DNA from: JANLUX01 sp031366005
GTDB taxonomy: Bacteria; Bacteroidota; Bacteroidia; AKYH767-A; OLB10
Direction: 5' to 3'
Assembly: GCA_031366005.1 (NCBI GenBank)
Contig: JANLZB010000007.1
Location: 1-53,398 of the forward strand
DNA: 53,398 bases
This document shows positions 1-9,064 of this stretch, in pieces (the stretch's first letter is position 1; each line of letters starts with the position of its first letter). The notes below the pieces were generated by a model. The model did not search any database, was not told the origin of the DNA, and worked only from the letters and a program-made list of their open reading frames with translations. The position numbers and the translations under genes are program-made.

Positions 1-3000
1 CAACAATCATTTATTGTAACTCAACCTTCTCCCATTGCCATCAATGGAATAATAACAGATGTAAATTGTAATGGTGGAACAACAGGAGCAATCAATATCA
101 CTGTTAGTGGCGGCACTTCTCCTTACACTTATCTTTGGAGTAATACAAGTACGGCTGAAGACCAAACAAATCTTGCAGCAAATACTTACACAGTAACAGT
201 AACGGATTTTAATAGTTGTACATCGCAGCAGGTGTTTGTTGTAAATCAATCATTGCCTGTTACAATAACAGGTGTGGTGACAGATGTGTTGTGTAATGGA
301 GGATCAACCGGTGCAATTAATATCACTGCATCAGGAGGAACAGGTGGCTATACTTATTTGTGGAGCAATACAAGTACTGCTGAAGATCAAACAAACCTTG
401 CTGCAAATACATACACAGTCACCGCAACAGATAATTCAGGATGTACGGGACAACAATCATTTACTGTAAATCAACCCACATCAATTACAATTAATGGTGT
501 GGTAACAAATGTATCGTGTAACGGAGGATCCAATGGTGCAATTAATATTACCGCTTCGGGCGGAACCGGTGGATATACTTATCTATGGAGCAACACAAGC
601 ACCGCAGAAGATCAAACCAATCTGACAGCAAACACATATACCGTTACTGTTACTGATGCAAATAGTTGTACAGCTCAGCAATCATTTATCGTAAATCAAC
701 CACAACCGATCACTGCAACATTTACTAATGTAGATGCAAGCTGTGGTCAAAACAATGGCAGTTCAACAGTAAATCCTTCAGGTGGAAATGGTGGCTATAC
801 TTATTTATGGTCAACGGGTTCAACGTTTTCAACGATTTCAAATCTTGCACCGGGCACTTATACTGTTACCGTAACAGATGTATTATCGTGCAGCAATATA
901 TTTTCTACAACCATCAATGCCATCAGCGGACTAAATGTGGTTTCCTCTATAACTCCCGTAAATTGCAACGGTGGTTCAGATGGTGCAATTAATCTCACTG
1001 TTGTCGGAGGAACACAACCCTATTTATTCTTATGGTCGAACTTAGCAGTAACAGAAGATATTTCCGGTTTAACATCTGACTTTTACACAGTCACAATTAC
1101 TGATTTTAACTTATGTGTGGAAGTGGATACATTCTTCGTGCCTGAACCTACACCCATTACTGCTACGTTTAATATAATAAATGCAGCGTGCAACAAGCCA
1201 AATGGAAGTGCTACAGTAACAGCTTCAGGAGGTTCGCCCGGCTATTCTTATTTATGGTCAAATGGTTTTACTACTGCTGGCATTTCAAATGTAGTTTCGG
1301 GTCCATATACAGTTATTGTTACTGATTTTCATAACTGTACTTCCTCCTTTATTGCCAACATTGGCAATGATCCCGGTCCTTCCATTGTTGTTGATTCTGT
1401 TATAGATGTTTCTTGTAACGGAGGAAATAACGGAGCAATCTACACAACTGCAACCGGTGGTACAGCTCCTTTGCAATATTTATGGTCGAACAATTTCACA
1501 GCAGATGACATTACAGGTACAACTGCAAACAGTTATACCGTTACTGTTACTGATGTGCGTGGTTGTACAGCAACAGCTGTTGCAAATGTTATTGAACCTA
1601 CTGCATTATCGCTATCATTTTCATCAACTACTGCAAATTGTAATTTGAATAACGGAAGCGCACAGGTTACACCTTCCGGTGGAGTTTCACCTTATCATTA
1701 TTTATGGAGCAATGGTAACACCACAACATCCATTCAAAATTTATTTGCCGGTACTTACACCGCTACAATTACTGATGATAATGGTTGTGTTATTACAGAT
1801 ACAGTAAATGTCCCGAATTCAGGAGTTCCGCAAATCAGTTTAATTAATAAAACTGATGTCACTTGTAATGGAGGCAATAACGGAACAATAACCATTACAG
1901 CAAGCAGTGGAGTGGGGCCTTACACTTATTTATGGTCTAATGGTGATGTAGGTAATGTTGCTGATAGCCTTACGGCAAATACATTTACAGTTACAGTTAC
2001 TGATAATACAGGCTGTACGCAAACGGCTTCATATATCATAAATCAACCCTCGGCAATCACTCTCCAGTTTTCGTTTACACCCGAACCATGTAACAATGGA
2101 AACGGATCTGCAACTGTAACTGCAAATGGTGGAACGCCAGGTTATACTTATCTATGGTCAAATACCAATACTACTGCTACAATAACAAACCTTACAGCAG
2201 GAACTTATACGGTTACTGTTACCGATTTTAATAGCTGTACAAAAACAGGATCTGTAACTGTCACTTCTATTCCTCCTCCTGATATTACCATTACTTCAAT
2301 AACAAATCTTACCTGTCATGGAGCTGCAACAGGTGCAATAAATATTACGGTGGTTAATGGCGTTCCGCCTTACACTTATTTATGGTCTAATACACAAACT
2401 ACTGAGGACATCAGCAATTTGCAGGGAGGATATTATACGGTTACTGTTACCGATGCAAATAACTGCCAGGATATTTATGATTCAATTCCCATCACGGAGC
2501 CAGCTGCAATTGTTGTTAATTATACAATGACTCCATCAACGTGTGGTAATGCGAATGGAAGCATTACAACTTCAGCAAGCGGTGGTACGGGCGGTTTAAC
2601 TTATTTATGGTCGAACAGTGCAACCACTTCATCTATTTCAAATATTTCTGCAGGTGTTTACATACTCAGAATTAAAGACGCAAATAATTGTCAGCACTTT
2701 GATACAATACAGGTTACCAATATTGCAGGGCCAACTGTTACTACTAATATTGCGCAACCTGTTACGTGTAATGGTGGAAGTGATGGAGCATTAAGTGTAA
2801 ATGTTACGCAGGGCACTCCTTCGTTTACTTTTTTATGGTCAAATGGTAATACAACTCAAAACATCAGTAATGTGCCTGCAGGAATTTATTTTCTTACAGT
2901 AACAGATTTTAATGGTTGTTCAACTTTTTTCAATGATACAGTCCCAGAACCTGCACCAATTATTGTGAGTGCTGTTATATCAAATCCTACATGCAATTTA

Positions 3001-4110
3001 AATAATGGTATTATAACGGTTACTCCTATTGGTGGAACTCCAACGTTTTCTTATACGTGGTCAACAGGCGATCATTCATCTACTATATCAGGACTCAGCG
3101 CAGGTGTTAACTATACTGTTACCATAACTGATATTAATGGTTGTTCGGTTGATTCATCATTTATCCTTATTAATTCCGGTAGCCCTTCCATTAATATTGT
3201 TTCAATAACAAATGTGAGGTGTTTTGGTGAAAATAATGGTGCTATTAATATCAGTGTGAACGGAGGAGTTACACCCTATCAATACAATTGGTCGAATAAT
3301 ACAGGGTCAGAAGATTTGCAAAATCTAATTGCCGGAGTTTATACACTTACAGTTACTGATACAATGGGTTGTACAACCACTCAGCTTTTTACTATTACCC
3401 AGCCCCAGCAAATAAATATTACTTTTCCGTTAATACAAAACACAAACTGTAATCAGACCAACGGGATTATAGTTGTGAATGTTAACGGTGGAACTCCCGG
3501 ATATAGTTTGCTCTGGTCAACTGGATATACAGGTGATACACTTCAAAACATTGGTGCAGGAAGTTATGTGATTACAGTGACTGATACTTTAGGATGTGTT
3601 AACAGCAGTGTAGCTAATGCGAGTGATGTAAATGGCCCGTCTATTATCAATGTTGACTCTGTGAATGTAACTTGCCCCGGAGGTAATAATGGATCTATAA
3701 CCATCACTGCAACCGGTGGCACAGGAACGCTTACTTATTTGTGGACAAATAATCCCTCTACTTCTCCATCAATTAATAATCTTGAAGCAGATACTTTTAC
3801 AGTGATAGTGGAGGATGCCGCAGGATGTCTTGCTGTTCGCTCTGTTATCATTACTGAACCGGCACCTTTTATATTTCAGTCAGAAGTTCCATTGCAAAAT
3901 CCTCCTTATAATCTTTCCTGTTTTCAATCGGGCGATGGAATCATCAACTTAACACTCAGTGGCGGAACAGCTCCTTATATTTATATCTGGTCAAATGGTT
4001 CCAATCAGGATTCCCTTCAAAATCTTTCTGCTAATACATACACCGTATTAGTTACCGATGCAAATCAATGTACAACCACTGATACATTTGCACTGACCGA
4101 ACCTCCGCAG
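1..4110 (+). repeat. SprB repeat array, about 18 units of ~225 nt
   Basis: The units are tandem at protein level. The first cysteine codons of the first three visible units are at 67, 292 and 517, exactly 225 nt apart. From about 740 to 3850 the units alternate between two forms. One has a CNGG..GAINIT core and ends in EP or QP. The other has a C..NNGSATV core and ends without that Pro pair. Confidence 0.85.
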
Positions 4111-4887
4111 TTGATTGCCAATGCAGGAAATAATTTTACTATATGTGGAGAAACGCAAACCACACTTAATGCTGCACCTATTACTATCGGCATCGGTTTC
4201 TGGCAAGTGATTAATGGAAATGGTACAATTGCATTTGCTGATTCCACATCACCGGTAACGGGAGTAAGTAATCTTCCTGCCGGAGATAATATTTTTCAAT
4301 GGACGGTGATTAACGGAAGTTGTTCTGATACTTCATTAATAGTGGTGACTGCCGCATCAAGCATTACCGCAATTCCCGGTATTGACCGGATTATTTGCGA
4401 AAGCACTACCACACTGGATGCCACACGTCCGCAGTTTGGTACCGGGTTCTGGCATTTGTTAAACGGCTCTGGAGTTATTCAGGATTCAACGAATGCGTTA
4501 ACCGCAGTGCAGAATTTATCTGTCGGTGCAAATTTGTTTCAATGGATAGTAAGTAACGGTGCATGTCGTGATACTGGCATTATCTCTATCATAAGAAGAG
4601 ATTCAATTGATTGCCTCTCTCCGATATTAATTCCAACAGCATTTTCTCCTAACAGTGATGGACACAATGATATATTTGAAATAAAAGGAATACAGGATTA
4701 TACTGACAACGACTTGCTGATTTATAACCGGTGGGGAAAAATTGTGAATCAATTCCACAGTTACCACAATCAATGGGATGGCTTTGACGATGATGGAAAA
4801 GAACTGGCAGATGGAACGTACTTTATTATTCTTCGCGTAAGAGGAATACCGGATGTGTTTAAAAGTTTTGTTGACCTGAGGCGATGA
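1..4887 (+). CDS. SprB-repeat giant adhesin, 3' part (T9SS type B cargo)
   Basis: This is a cell-surface adhesin of the SprB kind, exported by the T9SS; in gliding Bacteroidota such proteins are the moving adhesins. The frame is open from base 1 and already shows SprB repeats there, so the start lies upstream of the window and the first ATG at 232 is only internal. About 18 repeats of roughly 75 residues follow, each with the core YLWSN, then TYTVTVTD, and two cysteines that could pair. Two copies of a different repeat (FWQVINGNG / FWHLLNGSG, about 4110-4600) come next. The end is a gliding-motility-type C-terminal domain (IPTAFSPNSDG, YNRWG, DGTYF), the type B T9SS sorting tag. The stop overlaps the next gene, a PorP/SprF protein, by 4 nt, which fits the known need of type B cargo for a dedicated SprF-like partner. 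Confidence 0.93.
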   Translation, partial: QQSFIVTQPSPIAINGIITDVNCNGGTTGAINITVSGGTSPYTYLWSNTSTAEDQTNLAANTYTVTVTDFNSCTSQQVFVVNQSLPVTITGVVTDVLCNGGSTGAINITASGGTGGYTYLWSNTSTAEDQTNLAANTYTVTATDNSGCTGQQSFTVNQPTSITINGVVTNVSCNGGSNGAINITASGGTGGYTYLWSNTSTAEDQTNLTANTYTVTVTDANSCTAQQSFIVNQPQPITATFTNVDASCGQNNGSSTVNPSGGNGGYTYLWSTGSTFSTISNLAPGTYTVTVTDVLSCSNIFSTTINAISGLNVVSSITPVNCNGGSDGAINLTVVGGTQPYLFLWSNLAVTEDISGLTSDFYTVTITDFNLCVEVDTFFVPEPTPITATFNIINAACNKPNGSATVTASGGSPGYSYLWSNGFTTAGISNVVSGPYTVIVTDFHNCTSSFIANIGNDPGPSIVVDSVIDVSCNGGNNGAIYTTATGGTAPLQYLWSNNFTADDITGTTANSYTVTVTDVRGCTATAVANVIEPTALSLSFSSTTANCNLNNGSAQVTPSGGVSPYHYLWSNGNTTTSIQNLFAGTYTATITDDNGCVITDTVNVPNSGVPQISLINKTDVTCNGGNNGTITITASSGVGPYTYLWSNGDVGNVADSLTANTFTVTVTDNTGCTQTASYIINQPSAITLQFSFTPEPCNNGNGSATVTANGGTPGYTYLWSNTNTTATITNLTAGTYTVTVTDFNSCTKTGSVTVTSIPPPDITITSITNLTCHGAATGAINITVVNGVPPYTYLWSNTQTTEDISNLQGGYYTVTVTDANNCQDIYDSIPITEPAAIVVNYTMTPSTCGNANGSITTSASGGTGGLTYLWSNSATTSSISNISAGVYILRIKDANNCQHFDTIQVTNIAGPTVTTNIAQPVTCNGGSDGALSVNVTQGTPSFTFLWSNGNTTQNISNVPAGIYFLTVTDFNGCSTFFNDTVPEPAPIIVSAVISNPTCNLNNGIITVTPIGGTPTFSYTWSTGDHSSTISGLSAGVNYTVTITDINGCSVDSSFILINSGSPSINIVSITNVRCFGENNGAINISVNGGVTPYQYNWSNNTGSEDLQNLIAGVYTLTVTDTMGCTTTQLFTITQPQQINITFPLIQNTNCNQTNGIIVVNVNGGTPGYSLLWSTGYTGDTLQNIGAGSYVITVTDTLGCVNSSVANASDVNGPSIINVDSVNVTCPGGNNGSITITATGGTGTLTYLWTNNPSTSPSINNLEADTFTVIVEDAAGCLAVRSVIITEPAPFIFQSEVPLQNPPYNLSCFQSGDGIINLTLSGGTAPYIYIWSNGSNQDSLQNLSANTYTVLVTDANQCTTTDTFALTEPPQLIANAGNNFTICGETQTTLNAAPITIGIGFWQVINGNGTIAFADSTSPVTGVSNLPAGDNIFQWTVINGSCSDTSLIVVTAASSITAIPGIDRIICESTTTLDATRPQFGTGFWHLLNGSGVIQDSTNALTAVQNLSVGANLFQWIVSNGACRDTGIISIIRRDSIDCLSPILIPTAFSPNSDGHNDIFEIKGIQDYTDNDLLIYNRWGKIVNQFHSYHNQWDGFDDDGKELADGTYFIILRVRGIPDVFKSFVDLRR

Positions 4888-5828
4888 AAAAATATCTGAA
4901 AAAATATTCATCAATTTTTTATGTGAGCATAACTATGTTTATGACACAGGTATTATATGCACAGCAAAGTCCTCTGGTAAGTCACTATATGTTTAATCAT
5001 TTATTGCTCAATCCTGCTTATGCAGGTAGCCATGAGTATGTAAGTACAACATTATTGTATCGCAAGCAGTGGGCCGGCATGGAAGGAGCTCCAGTAACAG
5101 AATCAGCAAGTATTCACGGATTAATTCCAAAGAAAAGATTAGGATTAGGATTTTATTTACAACAGGATAAAATAGGAGTTACTAAACAAACAGATTTTTA
5201 TGGCAGCGGTGCTTATCACCTTGATCTTGGAGATGCAAAATTATCTGTAGGGCTTCAGGTTGGAGTTACTTATCTGAAATCAGAATTGGTGAAGCTCACT
5301 TATTGGGATCCCTTTGATAATGTTTTTAATTATAATGAATTCACTACTATGCTGCCCAATGTGGGAGCTGGTGTTTATTATTACCGCAATCTTTTTTATG
5401 CAGGACTTTCTGCACCGTATTTGTTAAGTTATGATTCAGCACGTGGGCCGGATATTAATCCATCTAAACCCATTCACCACCTGGTAAGAAAATATTATTT
5501 TACAATGGGTGGAGTGATTGAAACAGAACAGGAAATAAAATTCAAGCCCAGTATGCTGTTAAAGTTTGAGCAGAAAGGTGATTTCCAATATGACATTAAT
5601 CTCAATGTGCTTATTAAAAATATTTTCTGGATTGGTGCGTCCTATCGTTCAAAGGATGCAATTGTTCTCTTGCTTGAATATCAAATCAACAAGAAGCTTC
5701 GCCTGGGATATTCCTATGATTATACGGTTGGTAAATTAAAAAACTATAACACTGGCTCTCATGAAATAATGCTTGGATATGATTTTGGTTTCTCTGTTTT
5801 AAAAATGAAAAGTCCAAGATATTTTTAA
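4884..5828 (+). CDS. PorP/SprF family T9SS outer-membrane protein
   Basis: This is an outer-membrane beta-barrel of the PorP/SprF family. Family members anchor or assist export of type B CTD cargo; SprF is needed for SprB secretion in Flavobacterium. The protein has an N-terminal signal sequence ending near YAQQ, then the family hallmark SHYMFNHLLLNPAYAGS and YRKQWAGMEGAP. Alternating aromatic strands run through 314 residues, a normal family length. The ATG at 4884 overlaps the adhesin stop by 4 nt, so the pair is probably translationally coupled and this is likely the dedicated partner of the upstream adhesin. It is one of many PorP/SprF paralogues, so I give no specific symbol. Confidence 0.93.
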   Translation: MKKYLKKYSSIFYVSITMFMTQVLYAQQSPLVSHYMFNHLLLNPAYAGSHEYVSTTLLYRKQWAGMEGAPVTESASIHGLIPKKRLGLGFYLQQDKIGVTKQTDFYGSGAYHLDLGDAKLSVGLQVGVTYLKSELVKLTYWDPFDNVFNYNEFTTMLPNVGAGVYYYRNLFYAGLSAPYLLSYDSARGPDINPSKPIHHLVRKYYFTMGGVIETEQEIKFKPSMLLKFEQKGDFQYDINLNVLIKNIFWIGASYRSKDAIVLLLEYQINKKLRLGYSYDYTVGKLKNYNTGSHEIMLGYDFGFSVLKMKSPRYF

Positions 5829-5830
5829 GC

Positions 5831-7744
5831 ATGAAGAAAAAGATATTTTCTTTTTTTCTTTTTATCAGCTGTACTCTCTTGCTCAGTGGTTGTCTGCAAA
5901 TACGTTTACGCACTGCCAACGAAAGCTATGAACAGTTTGCTTATGCCGAAGCCGCCAAAGACTATGAATGGGTATTAGCACGAAAAAAAATCCCCGAAGC
6001 AATTATAAATGTTGCGGAAAGCTATCGCCAAATGGGAAACTCTGTAAAAACGGAATACTGGTATCGAAAGGCATTAAAACTGCCTGATGCAAATCCTGTA
6101 TGGAAACTTTATTTAGGCGAAGCATTAAAGAAAAACGGAAATTATGCTGAAGCAAAAAAAATGTTTAATGAGTATCTCGTATTAAACCGGAATGATTTTC
6201 GTGCAATAAGATTGTTGGAATCGTGCGATAGCATCGCACAGTTTGCAGGTGATACTTCTTTGTTTTCAATTTCTCTGATGAGATTTAATACTCAGGGTGA
6301 AAATAATTTCAGTCCTGCTTTTTACCGTTCAGGCATTGTGTTTCTCTCTGATAAAAATTATAAAGGATTGAGTAAAACAAAATCAGATTTTAATGGAAAG
6401 CGTTACCTCGATTTGTTTTATGCAAAAAAAACAGAGAAGGGTAACTGGGTTGACCCTGAACCTTTGAGAGGAGAAGTAAATGGCCTTTTTAATGAAGGAC
6501 CTGCTGTGTTTAGACGTGATTTTAATACCATGTACTTTACGCGCAATAATTATGTGAGTAATAAAATTGATAAAAACAAACACAATGTAAATGTTTTAAA
6601 AATCTTTAAAGCAGAATTAAAAGATGGGTTGTGGAAAGTAAAAGGTGAAATGTTTTTTAACAGTGGAGATTATTCCGTTGCTCATCCTGCTATCAATTCA
6701 ACAGGAACAATTATTTATTTTGCTTCTGACATGCCCTGGGGATATGGCGGTACGGATATTTATCGTGTAAAATTGCAAGGTCCTGATGTATGGACAAAAC
6801 CAATTAACATTGGTCCGAAAGTGAATATGGAAGGCAATGAACTTTTTCCGTTTTTACAAAATGATTCTACACTTTATTTCTCCTCCAATAGTTTTGGCGG
6901 ATTGGGAGGGCTGGATATTTATGTAACACATTTCACTAACGGAGAATGGAGTGCCCCTGAAAATCTTGGGGCACCGGTGAATTCATCAGCTGATGATTTT
7001 GGTTTTATAATTGACTCACTTGGAAGGAATGGATATTTTAGTTCTGATCGTTTTGGAGTTGACAAAATTTTCAGCTTTGAAAAAAATCCACCTAAGTTAA
7101 TGCTCCGGTTAAGCATAACTGATAAGGAAAGCCAGGTGCCTTTAGAAGGTGTAGAAATAAAAGTTTTGTCCTCCTGTAATCATGATACAACAATTTATAC
7201 AGATGCCTCAGGAAATTTATCTTTAAAATTAGCTGTAGCATGTGACTATACTTTCTGCTTTAAAGACAACCAGTATTATTATACCACTAACCAGTTAACC
7301 ACTAAAGGTAAAAACATATCTCAGAATATTATTTTACCTGTAAAGCTTGAACGAATTAAATTAAATACCCCTTCCATTTGGAAAGGAGTTGATTTTAAAA
7401 AGAAAGACTGGCAACTGCAGCTTACGTCTGGGCCTGCACTTGAATCATTGGTAAAAATGCTGGAAGAAAATCCACAAACGAAAATTGAAGTTGGTTCTTA
7501 TACTGACTCACGTGGTAGTGATCCTGAAAATATTAAGCTCACACAACGAAGAGCCGAACTTGTGCAGCAATATTTAACATCACGCGGAATTAAAGCTGAA
7601 AGGATTACTGCCAAAGGTTATGGTGAAGCAAAATTGTTAAACAAGTGTACAAACAATCTGCTTTGCCTCGAAGAAGATCACCAGGTAAATAACAGGATTG
7701 AAATTACTGTGAAAAGTATTTCCAAAGGATTTGAATCACCATGA
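5831..7744 (+). CDS. PorE-like OmpA-family lipoprotein (TPR, PD40 propeller, CRD, OmpA)
   Basis: This periplasmic, probably outer-membrane-anchored lipoprotein links the T9SS to peptidoglycan. The sequence shows a signal peptide with lipobox LLSGC (Cys21), TPR-like helices at about residues 30-140, and a WD40/PD40-type propeller at about 160-420 (repeats such as GGTDIYR and GGLDIYV after FSSN-like turns). A carboxypeptidase-regulatory-like domain follows at about 430-520, then a C-terminal OmpA domain with TDSRGSDPENIKLTQRRAELV, which carries the Asp and Arg used for diaminopimelate binding. This four-part order matches PorE of Porphyromonas. It starts 2 nt after the PorP/SprF gene and overlaps rarA by 4 nt. 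OmpA/PD40 paralogues next to PorP are common, so PorE itself is an inference. Confidence 0.85.
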   Translation: MKKKIFSFFLFISCTLLLSGCLQIRLRTANESYEQFAYAEAAKDYEWVLARKKIPEAIINVAESYRQMGNSVKTEYWYRKALKLPDANPVWKLYLGEALKKNGNYAEAKKMFNEYLVLNRNDFRAIRLLESCDSIAQFAGDTSLFSISLMRFNTQGENNFSPAFYRSGIVFLSDKNYKGLSKTKSDFNGKRYLDLFYAKKTEKGNWVDPEPLRGEVNGLFNEGPAVFRRDFNTMYFTRNNYVSNKIDKNKHNVNVLKIFKAELKDGLWKVKGEMFFNSGDYSVAHPAINSTGTIIYFASDMPWGYGGTDIYRVKLQGPDVWTKPINIGPKVNMEGNELFPFLQNDSTLYFSSNSFGGLGGLDIYVTHFTNGEWSAPENLGAPVNSSADDFGFIIDSLGRNGYFSSDRFGVDKIFSFEKNPPKLMLRLSITDKESQVPLEGVEIKVLSSCNHDTTIYTDASGNLSLKLAVACDYTFCFKDNQYYYTTNQLTTKGKNISQNIILPVKLERIKLNTPSIWKGVDFKKKDWQLQLTSGPALESLVKMLEENPQTKIEVGSYTDSRGSDPENIKLTQRRAELVQQYLTSRGIKAERITAKGYGEAKLLNKCTNNLLCLEEDHQVNNRIEITVKSISKGFESP

Positions 7745-9009
7745 ATAGTTCGCGCATTCCGTTAGCTGAGCGCGTTCGTCCGAAAACATTGGATGAAATT
7801 GTAGGTCAGCAACACCTCACAGGTTATGATGGGGTTTTTAGAAAAATGTTGCAAACCCGAACCTTGTCTTCCATGATTTTGTGGGGACCACCGGGAGTAG
7901 GAAAAACCACACTTGCTTTTATTCTTGCAGAGTATGCACATCTTCCTATTTATACATTGAGCGCAATAAGTTCTGGTGTTAAGGATGTTCGCGAAGTGAT
8001 TGCAAAAGCAACTGAAGCAGGTAAAGCGGTTTTGTTTATTGATGAAATTCACCGTTTCAATAAATCGCAGCAGGATTCATTGCTTGGTGCTGTGGAGAAA
8101 GGAATTATCACTTTGATTGGTGCAACCACTGAGAATCCTTCTTTTGAAGTTATTCAACCATTGCTGTCACGTTGCCAGGTTTATGTATTGCAACATTTAA
8201 CCAAAGATGATCTTGTAGGATTGCTTCATCGTGTAATTAAAGAAGATGAAATATTAAAGCCCTTACGGATTGAATTAAAAGAGACAGATGCATTGCTTCG
8301 TATTTCTGGAGGAGATGCACGAAAGCTGCTCAATCTCCTTGAGCTTGTTGTCAATACTGCAGGAACAAATAATGTAGTTATCACTGATTCATTAGTCACC
8401 AAAATAGCTCAACAAAAAATTGCTATCTATGATAAGTCGGGCGAACAGCATTATGATATCATCTCTGCTTTTATTAAATCAATGCGTGGCAGTGATCCCA
8501 ATGCTGCTGTGTATTGGCTGGCAAGAATGATAGAAGGAGGAGAAGATCCGAAATTTATTGCTCGCAGAATGGTGATACTTGCCTCAGAAGATATTGGTAA
8601 TTCAAATCCAAATGCGTTGATGCTTGCAACCAGTTGTTTTAAAGCTGTAGAAATGATCGGTTTCCCGGAATGCAGAATTATTTTGTCGCAAACTGTAGTT
8701 TATCTTGCTTCATCACCAAAGAGCAATGCCTCTTATATGGCTATTGAAGATGCATTAGCAAAAGTGAGACAAACCGGAGACCTGCCTGTCCCGTTAGATT
8801 TACGTAATGCACCCAGCAAACTTATGAAAGAACTTAACTACGGAAAAGAATATGAATATGCGCATCAATATGAAAATAATTTTGTGCAGCTCGAGTATCT
8901 TCCTGAAACAATTTCCGGTGAACGGTTTTATGATCGCGGAAAAAATGCACGCGAAGAAGAAATGCGGAAATTTTTAAAGCTGCGTTGGAAAGAAAAATAT
9001 GGTTATTAG
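7741..9009 (+). CDS. rarA: Replication-associated recombination ATPase RarA (MgsA)
   Basis: RarA is a cytoplasmic AAA+ clamp-loader-like ATPase that acts at stalled replication forks. The 422-residue protein has Walker A GPPGVGKTT (49-57), Walker B with DEIH (101-104), a sensor 1 segment in GATTENPSFE, and the C-terminal MgsA/RarA tetramerisation region (SDPNAAVYWLARM.EGGEDP, then ASEDIGNS). Length and motifs are normal for the family. The ATG lies inside the end of the PorE-like gene (4-nt ATGA overlap), so it is co-transcribed and probably translationally coupled with T9SS genes. That is an odd pairing for a DNA-repair factor. A perfect inverted repeat follows its stop. Confidence 0.96.
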   Translation: MNSSRIPLAERVRPKTLDEIVGQQHLTGYDGVFRKMLQTRTLSSMILWGPPGVGKTTLAFILAEYAHLPIYTLSAISSGVKDVREVIAKATEAGKAVLFIDEIHRFNKSQQDSLLGAVEKGIITLIGATTENPSFEVIQPLLSRCQVYVLQHLTKDDLVGLLHRVIKEDEILKPLRIELKETDALLRISGGDARKLLNLLELVVNTAGTNNVVITDSLVTKIAQQKIAIYDKSGEQHYDIISAFIKSMRGSDPNAAVYWLARMIEGGEDPKFIARRMVILASEDIGNSNPNALMLATSCFKAVEMIGFPECRIILSQTVVYLASSPKSNASYMAIEDALAKVRQTGDLPVPLDLRNAPSKLMKELNYGKEYEYAHQYENNFVQLEYLPETISGERFYDRGKNAREEEMRKFLKLRWKEKYGY

Positions 9010-9014
9010 CAACG

Positions 9015-9047
9015 AGATAATCCAAATCTTTAAGATTTGGATTATCT
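9015..9047. terminator. Perfect 16-bp inverted repeat between rarA and murB
   Basis: AGATAATCCAAATCTT (9015-9030) is followed after one base by its exact reverse complement (9032-9047). It begins six bases after the rarA stop and ends 17 bases before murB, so it may end rarA transcription. It lacks a clear T-run on the plus strand, so a cruciform or repeat role is also possible. Confidence 0.5.
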
Positions 9048-9064
9048 GAATATTTTCGCACCGG

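Noticed and set aside
1..4110. Regular ~225-nt periodic repeats that could suggest a CRISPR array or satellite DNA
   Set aside because: The period is that of a protein repeat, the frame stays open throughout, and the repeats are conserved at the peptide rather than the DNA level.
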